Origin: Pseudonocardia parietis
Lineage (GTDB): Bacteria; Actinomycetota; Actinomycetes; Mycobacteriales; Pseudonocardiaceae
NCBI RefSeq assembly: GCF_017876315.1
Contig: NZ_JAGINU010000001.1
Location: 6,572,001 to 6,636,000 of the forward strand
DNA: 64,000 nucleotides
Reading direction: 5' to 3'
Part shown: one piece after another, positions 8,422 to 16,591 of the stretch
Numbering within the stretch: the stretch's first letter is position 1
How the letters are laid out: each line of letters begins with the position of its first letter
The notes under the pieces: generated by a model
Told to the model about the DNA's origin: nothing
Database searches by the model: none
Seen by the model: only the letters and a program-made list of their open reading frames with translations
Made by a program: the position numbers and the translations under genes

Positions 8422-8970
8422 TCAGCCCGTACCGGGCGACGGGGTCCTGACGACGTCGTAGACGAGCAGGCCGTCCTCGCGCAGCCGGACACCGTCGGTC
8501 GGTGGGTGGGGGACGAGCCGCCCGTCGTGCATGAGGTGCTCGACCGGCACTTCCCGGACGCACGCGGCGAAGTCCGCGATCAGCCGGCGGTGGCAGCGCC
8601 ACCACACGGCCTCCGAGCACAGCACCGCGGTGCGCTCGGCCCGTGCACCGGCGAGCAGCTCGTCGACCGCCGTTCGGAAGCCGGACGTGCGCATGTGGGC
8701 GGCGTAGCCGCCGAACGACCGGTTCCGCAGCGCGGTGTCCGGCGAGTCCGGCGGGTCCCGGCGCCACCCACCGAGGCGCTGCTCCCACCGGTAGCCCACA
8801 CCGTGCTCGGGCAGCCACCGGGTCATCGCGTCGCGGACCATGTCCGGGTTGTGCCGGCTGCCCGGCGCGGTACGCACGTCCACCACCCGGTGCACGTCCG
8901 CGCTCCGCAGCAGCTCGGCCAGCGGGCCGGCGGCGAGGGTGCCGTGCCCGAGCGTCACCAGAGGGATCAC
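8422..8970 (-). CDS. DUF488 family protein
   Basis: 182-aa protein of the DUF488 family: it begins with a strand leading to LGHGTL, has VVDVRTAPGSR near residue 30, and carries the family core AVLCSEAVWWRCHRRLIA near residue 117. The conserved Cys-Ser-Glu and the Cys-His-Arg suggest an enzyme, but no member's reaction is firmly known to me. It converges on dinG with only 19 nt between them and is the first of a run of minus-strand genes. Confidence 0.75.
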   Translation of the reverse strand: MIPLVTLGHGTLAAGPLAELLRSADVHRVVDVRTAPGSRHNPDMVRDAMTRWLPEHGVGYRWEQRLGGWRRDPPDSPDTALRNRSFGGYAAHMRTSGFRTAVDELLAGARAERTAVLCSEAVWWRCHRRLIADFAACVREVPVEHLMHDGRLVPHPPTDGVRLREDGLLVYDVVRTPSPGTG

Positions 8971-9000
8971 CCCACCCGGCTACCCGATCCGGGCCTCGCG

Positions 9001-9058
9001 GACTCCCCGCCGGTTCGCAGTCTCCCCGCCGGTTCACCGTCTCCCCGCCGGTTCACCG
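9001..9058. repeat. Three tandem 19-20 bp repeats
   Basis: The unit TCTCCCCGCCGGTTCACCG is exact at 9021-9039 and 9040-9058; a variant of one more base lies at 9001-9020. The last copy contains the stop codon of the sodium symporter gene. Confidence 0.8.
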
Positions 9059-10888
9059 TCCCCGGCCGGGGATGTCCTCTCCGGGGAGGCCCGGCCTGCG
9101 CCGGCCCAGCCGCAGCGCCTCCTCCCGGGTCGGGGGCGGCAGCGGCGTGCGCGGCGCCCCTCCGGCGGGGACCCGGGGCGCGGCCGGGGCCGGGTGCCCC
9201 GGGCCGCCGACCGGCACCCGCCCGCGCAGCGCGTCGCGGTGCCGCCCGGGCGGCGGCGGGACGGAGGGGTCGCCCGGGACCGTCCGTTGCAGCCCTGCCC
9301 CCGTCAGCGCCCGGACCGACAACTGCGCGTAGCCCGCGACATCGGGCTTCTCGCGGCCCAGCACCGAACCGAGGTAGCCCAGCAGGAAGCCTGCCGGCAC
9401 CGAGACCAGTCCCGGGTTGCTCAGCGGGAACCACGCGAAGTCCAGGCCGGGCAGCATCGACGACGGCGTACCCGACACCGCGGGCGAGAAGATGATCAGC
9501 GTGAGGGTGACCGTGAGCCCCCCGTAGATGCTCCACACCGCGCCGGTGGTGGTGAACCGCTTCCAGAACAGCGAGTACAGCAGGGTCGGCAGGTTCGCCG
9601 ACGCGGCCATGGCGAAGGTCAGGGCGGCCAGGAACGCGATGTTCTGGCCGTTGGCCAGGATCCCGCCCCCGATACCGACCAGCCCGATGACCACGGTGGT
9701 GCGGCGCGCGACCCGGACCTCCTCCTCCGCGGTGGCCCGGCCGTTGCGCCACAGCCGGGCGTAGACGTCGTGCGCGAACGCGGCGGCCGCGGTGATCATG
9801 AGTCCGGCGACGACGGCGAGGATCGTCGCGAACGCCACGGCCGAGACCAGCGCGAGCAGCACCGGCCCGCCGATCGCCTGTGCCAGCAACGGCGCCGCCG
9901 AGTTCACCCCGCCGGGTGCGGCCAGGATGGCCGCCGGGCCCACCAGGGCGGTGGCGCCGTAGCCGAGGACGAGCACCAGCAGGAAGAACGCACCGATCAG
10001 CCAGATCGCCCAGACCACCGACTTCCGGGCCTGGCGCGCGTCGGGCACGGTGTAGAAGCGCATCAGGATGTGCGGGAGCCCCGCCACCCCCAGGATGCCC
10101 CCCAGCCCCAGTGACACCAGGTCGAGGTTGGCGGTGAGGCTGCCGCCGTAGAGCAGGCCGGGCGCCAGCACCGCCTCGCCACCGGGATGGTTGTCGACCG
10201 CCGCCGAGAGCAGCGTGGACAGGCTCAGCCCGGAGGTCCCGAGCACGAACGCCGCCATCACGAGCCCGGTCACGAGCAGCAGGCACGCCTTCACGATCTG
10301 GATCCAGGTCGTGCCGGACATGCCGCCCACCAGCACGTAGCCGATCACGACCGCGCCGACGGCGGCGATCACGGCGGACTGGCCCGCCGCGTCGGTGATG
10401 TTCAGCAGCAGCGCGATCAGGCCACCGGCGCCGGCGAGCTGCCCGAGCAGGTAGAGCGTGGAGATCACCACCGCCGAGGTCGCCGCCGCGGCGCGGACCG
10501 GCCGCTGCCGCAGCCGGTGCCCCAGGACGTCGGCCATCGTGTAGCGCCCGGTGTTGCGCAGCAGCTCGGCGACGAAGAACAACGCCACCAGCCAGGCCAC
10601 GAACGCGATGACGGCGTAGATGTACCCGTCCGGGCCGGCGACCGCCACCGCGCCGACGATGCCCAGGAAGGTGGCAGCGGACAGGAAGTCGCCGGACAGC
10701 GCGAGTCCGTTCTCCGGCCCGGTGAACCCGCTGCCCGCGGTGTAGTAGTCCGAGGTCGCCGTCCCGGTTCGCCGCCGGACCCGCATCACGATGACGAAGG
10801 CGAGCAGGATGAACGCGACGAACACCGCCATGTTGAGCAGCGGGTCACCCGCCGCGGGGGCCGCGATAGCGGGCACCGTGGCGCTCAC
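9053..10888 (-). CDS. Sodium:solute symporter, acetate/monocarboxylate (ActP/MctC) type
   Basis: 611-aa SSS-family carrier with about 13 membrane segments. N-terminal marks are SDYYTAGSGFTGPENGLALSG and DFLSAATFLGI, the latter typical of ActP-like cation/acetate symporters. The DUF485 gene just upstream (4-nt overlap) is the usual partner of this family, so uptake of acetate, pyruvate or propionate is likely. After the last membrane segment there is a roughly 70-residue Pro/Arg-rich tail beyond where relatives usually end; its end overlaps a tandem repeat, and it may have arisen by read-through or a frameshift. Confidence 0.87.
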   Translation of the reverse strand: MSATVPAIAAPAAGDPLLNMAVFVAFILLAFVIVMRVRRRTGTATSDYYTAGSGFTGPENGLALSGDFLSAATFLGIVGAVAVAGPDGYIYAVIAFVAWLVALFFVAELLRNTGRYTMADVLGHRLRQRPVRAAAATSAVVISTLYLLGQLAGAGGLIALLLNITDAAGQSAVIAAVGAVVIGYVLVGGMSGTTWIQIVKACLLLVTGLVMAAFVLGTSGLSLSTLLSAAVDNHPGGEAVLAPGLLYGGSLTANLDLVSLGLGGILGVAGLPHILMRFYTVPDARQARKSVVWAIWLIGAFFLLVLVLGYGATALVGPAAILAAPGGVNSAAPLLAQAIGGPVLLALVSAVAFATILAVVAGLMITAAAAFAHDVYARLWRNGRATAEEEVRVARRTTVVIGLVGIGGGILANGQNIAFLAALTFAMAASANLPTLLYSLFWKRFTTTGAVWSIYGGLTVTLTLIIFSPAVSGTPSSMLPGLDFAWFPLSNPGLVSVPAGFLLGYLGSVLGREKPDVAGYAQLSVRALTGAGLQRTVPGDPSVPPPPGRHRDALRGRVPVGGPGHPAPAAPRVPAGGAPRTPLPPPTREEALRLGRRRPGLPGEDIPGRGR

Positions 10889-11265
10889 GCCCGGCCCCCC
10901 TCGAGCCGCCCGCGGATCTGGTCGGCGAGTGGATCGAGCCTGCGGTTCGCGTACCGGACGTACGCCGCGGTGAGCACGAAGGTCGAGACGAACTGCCCCA
11001 CCGCCAGCACCAGTACCAGCGTCATCTCACCGATCACCTTGGCGCCCAGCAGCTCCGGGGCCCAGGCGTTGAGGGCGATGAAGAGGAAGAACCAGCCGAG
11101 GAACCCGACCGTCGCCGGCACGATGAACCGCAGCAGCCGGGCCTTGAGCTCGACGAACTCCGGGCTGTCCGCAGCGGTGACCCAGACGTCCCGCCCGGCG
11201 TCCGACCGCCCCGGTGGAGCCGCGCCGAACATCGGATGAGGGGGCCGTTCGTGCTGCCAGTTCAT
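10885..11265 (-). CDS. DUF485 membrane protein, symporter partner
   Basis: 126 aa, with a soluble N-terminus (ATG at 11265) and two membrane segments (FIVPATVGFLGWFFLFIAL and a second ending TAAYVRYANRRLDPLAD). The tail YxRxANxxxDPLA is the DUF485 (YjcH-like) signature. The stop overlaps the start of the symporter gene (ATGA type), so the two are coupled. YjcH-like proteins accompany ActP; their exact role is not settled. Confidence 0.87.
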   Translation of the reverse strand: MNWQHERPPHPMFGAAPPGRSDAGRDVWVTAADSPEFVELKARLLRFIVPATVGFLGWFFLFIALNAWAPELLGAKVIGEMTLVLVLAVGQFVSTFVLTAAYVRYANRRLDPLADQIRGRLEGGRA

Positions 11266-11355
11266 ACTCTCCGTAACGCGGCGGGTCTGTTCCGGTTACG
11301 GACATCACAGAAGAGACAGCTCCGGAGATCGCCACATCCCGGCACCGTGGCAAGA

Positions 11356-11373
11356 TAGGTTGTGCACAACCTA
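11356..11373. promoter_or_regulatory. Perfect 18-bp palindrome upstream of ohr (putative OhrR-type operator)
   Basis: TAGGTTGTGCACAACCTA is a perfect palindrome 24 nt before the ohr start codon. Genes for Ohr peroxidases are commonly repressed by the MarR-family sensor OhrR binding such a site; no ohrR gene is adjacent here. Confidence 0.6.
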
Positions 11374-11397
11374 ATTCGACGATCACGAGGAGCGGAC

Positions 11398-11820
11398 ATG
11401 ACGGACCCGATCTACAGCACCGAGGCGGTCTCCTCCGGCGGCGGCCGCGACGGCCACGTCCGGACCGACGACGGCACCGTCGACCAGGACCTGAAGATGC
11501 CGCCCGCCCTGGGCGGCCCGGGCGGTGCCACCAACCCGGAGCAGCTGTTCGCGGCGGCGTACGCGAGCTGCTTCCACGGCGCGCTGCGCATGGTCGCCCG
11601 CAAGAAGAAGACGACGGTGCCCGACGAGGCCACGGTCACCGCGCAGGTCGCCTTGACGCCGGACGACACCAGCTTCACGGTCTCGGCGGTGCTCACCGCC
11701 CACCTGCCGGGCCTGGACCGGGCCGAGGCCCAGCAGCTCGTCGAGGCCGCGCACCAGGTGTGCCCCTACTCGAAGGCGACCCGCGGGAACGTCGAGGTCC
11801 GCCTGGAGACCACGGTCTGA
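11398..11820 (+). CDS. ohr: Organic hydroperoxide resistance protein Ohr (OsmC family)
   Basis: 140-aa thiol peroxidase that reduces organic hydroperoxides. Both redox cysteines are present: YASCFHGAL (peroxidatic) and HQVCPYSKATRGNVEV (resolving). The N-terminus IYSTEAVSSGGGRDGHV is typical of Ohr rather than OsmC. The ATG at 11398 follows GAGGAG. A perfect palindrome lies just upstream, and a strong hairpin follows the gene. Confidence 0.93.
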   Translation: MTDPIYSTEAVSSGGGRDGHVRTDDGTVDQDLKMPPALGGPGGATNPEQLFAAAYASCFHGALRMVARKKKTTVPDEATVTAQVALTPDDTSFTVSAVLTAHLPGLDRAEAQQLVEAAHQVCPYSKATRGNVEVRLETTV

Positions 11821-11830
11821 CCCGTGCCGC

Positions 11831-11867
11831 AGGCGGCCGGCTCCCGTGCGACCGGTGCCGGCCGCCT
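11831..11867. terminator. Hairpin between ohr and the convergent hypothetical gene
   Basis: An 11-bp stem, AGGCGGCCGGC paired with GCCGGCCGCCT, around a 15-nt loop, 10 nt after the ohr stop. No T run. Confidence 0.6.
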
Positions 11868-11950
11868 CAGCGGGAGGGTGCACGGCACCCTGCGTCGCCC
11901 GCGCGGCTCCCGAGGGTGAGGATGATGTGGGGGAACCCGCCCGAACGCCG

Positions 11951-12364
11951 TCAGGACAGTGGGATGACCCCGGCGGGAGTGCTGAGGAACGTGCCGAGGC
12001 ACCGGGTCCCGCTCACCCCGCAGGCGTCGAGCAGGGCCCGGCCCCAGGCCCGGTCGGCCGGCTGCGGCCGGTCCGGTCCCCGGCGTTCCCAGGTCAGCAC
12101 CACCGACCCCGGTCCCTGCTCGGTGGCCAGGTCGCCGTGCAGGGAACCGAGCACCTCCGCCAGCCGATCGACGATCCCCGGATCGGGCGCTGCCGGCATC
12201 TCGGCGATCGGCATGAGCACCGGAGCCTGTACACCGTCGCCGTCCAGGAACATGATCCACAGCTGTCGGTCGGTGACAGCCGTGCCGACCAGCATGGACA
12301 CGCGCTCGTGCACGTCGGCGTCGGTGTGCAGGGCGGGCAGCTCGCTGCTGTGGGGTGTGGTCAT
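11951..12364 (-). CDS. Hypothetical protein
   Basis: 137 aa, start ATG at 12364. No family recognised with certainty. It shows a strand-rich core (RQLWIMFLDGDGVQAPVLMP, then SVVLTWERRG) and ends RAWGRALLDACGVSGTRCLG. Codon use and frame are like the neighbours and similar proteins of unknown function are common in actinobacteria. No signal peptide or membrane segment. It converges on ohr. Confidence 0.6.
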   Translation of the reverse strand: MTTPHSSELPALHTDADVHERVSMLVGTAVTDRQLWIMFLDGDGVQAPVLMPIAEMPAAPDPGIVDRLAEVLGSLHGDLATEQGPGSVVLTWERRGPDRPQPADRAWGRALLDACGVSGTRCLGTFLSTPAGVIPLS

Positions 12365-12493
12365 CGGGTCAGGATGGTCGCGCGCCCGCTCGACGGGGCC
12401 GTGTTGGAGACACCGGCCGCGCGCCTGTTCGCGATCGTGAACCGCATCCCCGGCCGGGGTCGCAGCACGGGCTCCGCGACGCCCGCCGGCCGG

Positions 12494-13294
12494 CTACTCC
12501 CGCTCGGCGGCGATGCAGGTGACCGTTCCGGGCTCGACCTCGGTGAACCCGGCGTCCCGGACGGCTACGAGGTCGGAGTCCCCGGCCGCGAGCTCCGCGC
12601 AGAGCCGGTCCCAGGCGTCCGGGGCCGGGGTCCGGACCGCGCACCGCGGCACGTCCTGCGGTTCCGCGACCGGCCAGCCGCGGGCCGCACCGAGGAGCAT
12701 CGACGCGTGCCCGACCTGGGCCGCAGCCTTCCCGACGCTCATCTCCACGCGCGGGTTCAGCCACACCCGCGCGGCCCCGGCGACCACGGCGCCGGGCGAG
12801 TCCGAGGCCAGCTCGGTGCCACCGATCTGCAGCCGGGCCACCGTCCTCGGGGCCTCGTCGACCGGGCCGGGCAGCAACGCGCGGGCCTCGGCCCCCGCGA
12901 CCGCGATCGTCACACCGGGCAGCTCCTGCACGGCCTGCCAGTGCGCGCCCCGGGCCCGGCGGGCGATCTTGCGGATCCGGCCGTCGATCCAGGCCGCCAC
13001 CGCCTCGTGCCACTCACCACCGGACTGCGCGCGGGGATCCAGGCAGAGGGCCACCGCCGCGGTCGCGGCGGCCTCCAGCAGCGGCGTCCGGCCCGGCAGC
13101 GGGTCACGCTCGATCCGCAACACGACCGGCATGGCCCGGACGACCCGGCCGGAACCGCCGGCCCCGGCGACTCGCTCGGCACCGTCGGCCCGGTCGGCAC
13201 CGTCCGGCTCGGGCGGGACGTCCCGCCGGTGGGCCCCGGTCCCGTAGCGCTCGGCGAGCAGGCGCAGGACCGGGTCCCCCGCCACCTCGCTCAC
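12494..13294 (-). CDS. Pth2-like peptidyl-tRNA hydrolase domain protein
   Basis: 266 aa. The C-terminal half carries NPRVEMSVGKAAAQVGHASM, which corresponds to the Lys-Ala-Ala-Gln-x-x-His-Ala signature of archaeal/eukaryotic-type peptidyl-tRNA hydrolase (Pth2); the end VRDAGFTEVEPGTVTCIA matches the Pth2 C-terminal strand. The first ~130 residues, with a WHEAVAAWIDGRIRKI helix, are an actinobacterial extension of unknown role. The GTG start at 13294 overlaps the serB stop, so the two genes are coupled. Whether it hydrolyses peptidyl-tRNA has to be judged against a bacterial-type Pth elsewhere in the genome. Confidence 0.7.
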   Translation of the reverse strand: MSEVAGDPVLRLLAERYGTGAHRRDVPPEPDGADRADGAERVAGAGGSGRVVRAMPVVLRIERDPLPGRTPLLEAAATAAVALCLDPRAQSGGEWHEAVAAWIDGRIRKIARRARGAHWQAVQELPGVTIAVAGAEARALLPGPVDEAPRTVARLQIGGTELASDSPGAVVAGAARVWLNPRVEMSVGKAAAQVGHASMLLGAARGWPVAEPQDVPRCAVRTPAPDAWDRLCAELAAGDSDLVAVRDAGFTEVEPGTVTCIAAERE

Positions 13295-14553
13295 GCGATC
13301 GGGACCCGGCGCAGCACACCTTCGGCGGCGTCCGCGGCCTCCACCTCGTTGCGGGTGATGCCCAGGACGAACAGCACGACGTCCAGGTAGGGCACCGACA
13401 CCGAGGTGTCCGCGACGTCGCGCAGCGCCTGCTTGGCGTTGAAAGCGACCCCGAGCCCGGCGGTCGAGAGCATGTCGATGTCGTTCGCGCCGTCGCCGAC
13501 CGCGACCGACTGCTCGATCGGGATCTCGTACGCCTCGGCGAACCGGCGCAGCGCGGTGGCCTTTCCCGCCCGGTCGACGATCTCGCCGCTGACCCGTCCG
13601 GTGAGCATCCCGTCGACGATCTCGAGCTCGTTGGCCGCGACGAAGTCGAGCTTCAGCTCGTCCGCGAGCCCGGCGATGACCTGCGTGAAGCCGCCCGACA
13701 CGACCCCGCAGCGGAAGCCGAGCCGCTTGAGGGTGCGGATCGTGGTCCGCGCGCCCGGTGTCAGCTCGATCTCGGCCGCGACCTCGTCGACGACCGACAC
13801 GGGCAGCCCCTTCAGGACCGCGACCCGGCGGGTGAGGGACTCGGCGAAGTCGAGGTGCCCGGCCATCGCCTCCTCGGTGACCCGCCGGACCTCGGCCTCG
13901 ACCCCCGCGCCGGCGCGCGCCGCGAGCATCTCGATGACCTCGCCCTGGATCAGGGTGGAGTCGACGTCGAAGACGATCATCCGCTTGTTGCGGCGGGCCA
14001 GCCCGGCCCGGGCCACCGCGACGTCCACCCCGGCCTGCCGGGCCACCTCGACCAGCCGCTTGCGCAGCGTGCCGGGCGGGTAGGCGGCGGGGTCGCCGTC
14101 CGGGACCGGGGAGACGAGCAGCTCCAGGCCGGTGACCGGGTAGTCGGCGACCCGGCGGATGGCGTCGATGTTCGCGCCGACCGCGGCGAGCTCGGCCGCG
14201 ATCGCCCCGAACGCGCGGGCCGTGATCGGCCGGCCCAGCACCGTGACGACGTGCGTCGCCTCCGGGCGGGGCTCGACGTCACCGTCGCGCTGGATCTCGA
14301 TGTGCACGAACATGCCGATGGAGTCCATCGCCTCACCGACGGACTCCTGCAGTTCCTCCGGGTCCCCCACCGGCACCACGAGGGCGCCGAGGGTCAGCCG
14401 CCCGTTCACGACCACCTGTTCGAGGTCGAGGAGCTCGACCCCGGCGGCGGTGAGGGCGGCGAAGAGGACGGAGCTGACACCCGGCCGGTCCGGACCGCTC
14501 ACCGTGACGAGCACGGTGGGACGGGCCGGACCGGTGGTGGGGGCTACCGACAC
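13291..14553 (-). CDS. serB: Phosphoserine phosphatase SerB (ACT-HAD)
   Basis: Final step of serine biosynthesis, phosphoserine to serine. 420 aa: two ACT-like regulatory domains over the first ~180 residues (TVSGPDRPGVSSVL at the start), then a HAD phosphatase with FDVDSTLIQGE (nucleophile D196, D198), VVSGGFT, and VAVGDGANDIDML. The GTG start at 14553 is one base after the ctaD stop. O-phosphoserine is also the substrate of CysM, so serB and cysM draw on the same pool. Confidence 0.93.
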   Translation of the reverse strand: MSVAPTTGPARPTVLVTVSGPDRPGVSSVLFAALTAAGVELLDLEQVVVNGRLTLGALVVPVGDPEELQESVGEAMDSIGMFVHIEIQRDGDVEPRPEATHVVTVLGRPITARAFGAIAAELAAVGANIDAIRRVADYPVTGLELLVSPVPDGDPAAYPPGTLRKRLVEVARQAGVDVAVARAGLARRNKRMIVFDVDSTLIQGEVIEMLAARAGAGVEAEVRRVTEEAMAGHLDFAESLTRRVAVLKGLPVSVVDEVAAEIELTPGARTTIRTLKRLGFRCGVVSGGFTQVIAGLADELKLDFVAANELEIVDGMLTGRVSGEIVDRAGKATALRRFAEAYEIPIEQSVAVGDGANDIDMLSTAGLGVAFNAKQALRDVADTSVSVPYLDVVLFVLGITRNEVEAADAAEGVLRRVPIA

Positions 14554-14554
14554 C

Positions 14555-16309
14555 TCAGTTGTGCTTGGGGTCGTCGTCCGGCATGGACTCCTTGCCGACC
14601 TCGTGCGCCAGGACCTCGGTCGGATGCGCTCGCCCGCCGACGTGCGCCTCGGCACGCACCTTCTCGACCAGGTGCGGGTAGTGCAGGTCGAACGCCGGGC
14701 GCTCGGACCGGATCCGGGGCAGCTCGGTGAAGTTGTGCCGCGGCGGCGGGGACGAGGTCGCCCACTCCAGCGAGTTGCCGAAGCCCCACGGGTCGTCGAC
14801 GGTGCAGACCCGGCCGAAGCGGTAGCTCTTGAACACGTTGTAGAAGAACGGCAGCGTCGAGGCGCCGAGAATGAACGCGCCGATCGAGGAGATCGCGTTC
14901 AGCGTGGTGAACCCGTCGGACGGCAGGTAGTCGGCGTAGCGACGCGGGTAGCCCTCGTTGCCCAGCCAGTGCTGCACCAGGAACGTCATGTGGAACCCGA
15001 CGAAGGTCAGCCAGAAGTGGATCTTGCCGAGGGTCTCGTCCAGGAACCGGCCGGTCATCTTCGGGAACCAGAAGTAGATCCCGCCGAAGGTCGCGAACAC
15101 GATCGTGCCGTAGAGCACGTAGTGGAAGTGCGCGACGACGAAGTAGGTGTCCGACACGTGGAAGTCCACCGGCGGCATCGCGAGCAGGACGCCGGTCAGC
15201 CCGCCGAACAGGAACGTCGTCAGGAAGCCGAGCGAGAACAGCATCGGCGTCTCGAAGGTGAGCTTGCCGCGCCAGAGGGTGCCGATCCAGTTCACGAACT
15301 TGATCCCGGTCGGGATGGCGATCAGGAACGTCGTGAAGGAGAAGAAGGCCAGCAGTACCGCGCCGGTGGCGTACATGTGGTGCGCCCACACCGCGATGGA
15401 CAGCGCCGCGATCGCGATGGTCGCGAAGATCAGGCCCTTGTAGCCGAAGATCGGCTTACGGGCGAACACCGGGAAGATCTCCGAGACGATGCCGAAGAAC
15501 GGCAGCGCGACGATGTAGACCTCGGGGTGGCCGAAGAACCAGAACAGGTGCTGCCAGAGGATCACGCCACCGTGCGCCGGGTCGAACAGGTTCGCGCCGA
15601 GGTGCCGGTCCGCGGCCAGGCCCAGCAGCGCCGCGGTCAGGATCGGGAACGCGATCAGGATGAGGATCGCGGTGATGAAGATGTTCCAGGTGAAGATCGG
15701 CATCCGGAACATCGTCATTCCGGGCGCCCGCATGCAGGCGATCGTGGTGATGAAGTTGACGCCACCCAGGATCGTGCCCAGACCGGAGACGACCAGCCCC
15801 ATGATCCACAGGTCACCGCCGACGCCGGGCGAGCGGACCGCGTCCGACAGCGGGGTGTAGGCGAACCAGCCGAAGTCGGCGGCACCACCAGGGGTCAGGA
15901 ACCCGGAGAGCACGATCAGCCCGCCGAACAGGAACAGCCAGTAGGAGAACGCGTTCAGCCGCGGGAACGCCACGTCGGGCGCACCGATCTGCAGCGGCAC
16001 GATGTAGTTCGCGAAGCCGAACACGATCGGCGTCGCGAACAGCAGCAGCATGATCGTGCCGTGCATGGTGAACAGCTGGTTGTACTGCTCGGTCGAGAGG
16101 AACTGCAGCTCCGGTCGCGCGAGCTCGGCGCGGATCAGCAGCGCCATCACGCCGCCGACCGCGAAGAAGCTGAACGACGTGACCAGGTAGAGGATCGCGA
16201 TGTCCTTGGGATCCGTGGTCCTCAGCATCTTGAGGAACGTGGATCCCTTACCGTCCCGGCGCGCCGGATACGGGCGTGTCGAGATCGGCTTGGGCTCGAC
16301 GGCTGTCAC
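14555..16309 (-). CDS. ctaD: Cytochrome c oxidase subunit I (aa3 type)
   Basis: Catalytic heme-copper subunit of the terminal oxidase, 584 aa, 12 membrane segments. Heme ligand in QLFTMHGTIMLLLF; copper-B and cross-linked Tyr region WFFGHPEVYIVALPFFG; HH pair in AVWAHHMYATG; heme ligands in FVVAHFHYVLYG. The GTG at 16309 (MTAVEPKPIST) is preferred because GGAGG lies 5 nt upstream; an in-frame ATG at 16321 is the alternative. Followed by serB, which is also seen next to ctaD in related genomes. Other oxidase subunits are not in the window. Confidence 0.95.
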   Translation of the reverse strand: MTAVEPKPISTRPYPARRDGKGSTFLKMLRTTDPKDIAILYLVTSFSFFAVGGVMALLIRAELARPELQFLSTEQYNQLFTMHGTIMLLLFATPIVFGFANYIVPLQIGAPDVAFPRLNAFSYWLFLFGGLIVLSGFLTPGGAADFGWFAYTPLSDAVRSPGVGGDLWIMGLVVSGLGTILGGVNFITTIACMRAPGMTMFRMPIFTWNIFITAILILIAFPILTAALLGLAADRHLGANLFDPAHGGVILWQHLFWFFGHPEVYIVALPFFGIVSEIFPVFARKPIFGYKGLIFATIAIAALSIAVWAHHMYATGAVLLAFFSFTTFLIAIPTGIKFVNWIGTLWRGKLTFETPMLFSLGFLTTFLFGGLTGVLLAMPPVDFHVSDTYFVVAHFHYVLYGTIVFATFGGIYFWFPKMTGRFLDETLGKIHFWLTFVGFHMTFLVQHWLGNEGYPRRYADYLPSDGFTTLNAISSIGAFILGASTLPFFYNVFKSYRFGRVCTVDDPWGFGNSLEWATSSPPPRHNFTELPRIRSERPAFDLHYPHLVEKVRAEAHVGGRAHPTEVLAHEVGKESMPDDDPKHN

Positions 16310-16579
16310 CTGGGCCTCCATGCACTTGCCTGACCTGAGCACGTCCTCGCGGACGGGAGGACTCTACTTCCCGACCGGCGAGCGACGCCCGTCCGGTCCG
16401 GAAGATCCACGAGGGATCCCGGACCGCCGGCACGGCGCCTGCCGATTGTGCTCTACGGAGGGTAGAACGAGCCCTCCCCGGACACGCAGCCAGGTCCGCC
16501 TTCCACCGGCCCATTGGTGTCAGGGATCACGTCCACGGCCGTCCGGGGTACCCCGGACGGCCGAGCAGAACCGGTTGCC

Positions 16580-16585
16580 TACCGT
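16580..16585 (+). promoter_or_regulatory. Likely -10 box of a leaderless acyltransferase transcript
   Basis: TACCGT ends 6 nt before the GTG at 16592; there is no ribosome site between. The 280 bp upstream (16310-16590) holds no gene that I can support. Confidence 0.4.
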
Positions 16586-16591
16586 GGCGGG

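Noticed and set aside
9001..9058. CRISPR-like short repeats
   Set aside because: The units touch each other with no spacers.
14159..16333. 724-codon plus-strand open frame opposite ctaD and serB
   Set aside because: It is rich in Arg, Glu, Asp and Gln with no domain, the usual antisense shadow in GC-rich DNA; ctaD on the other strand is unmistakable.
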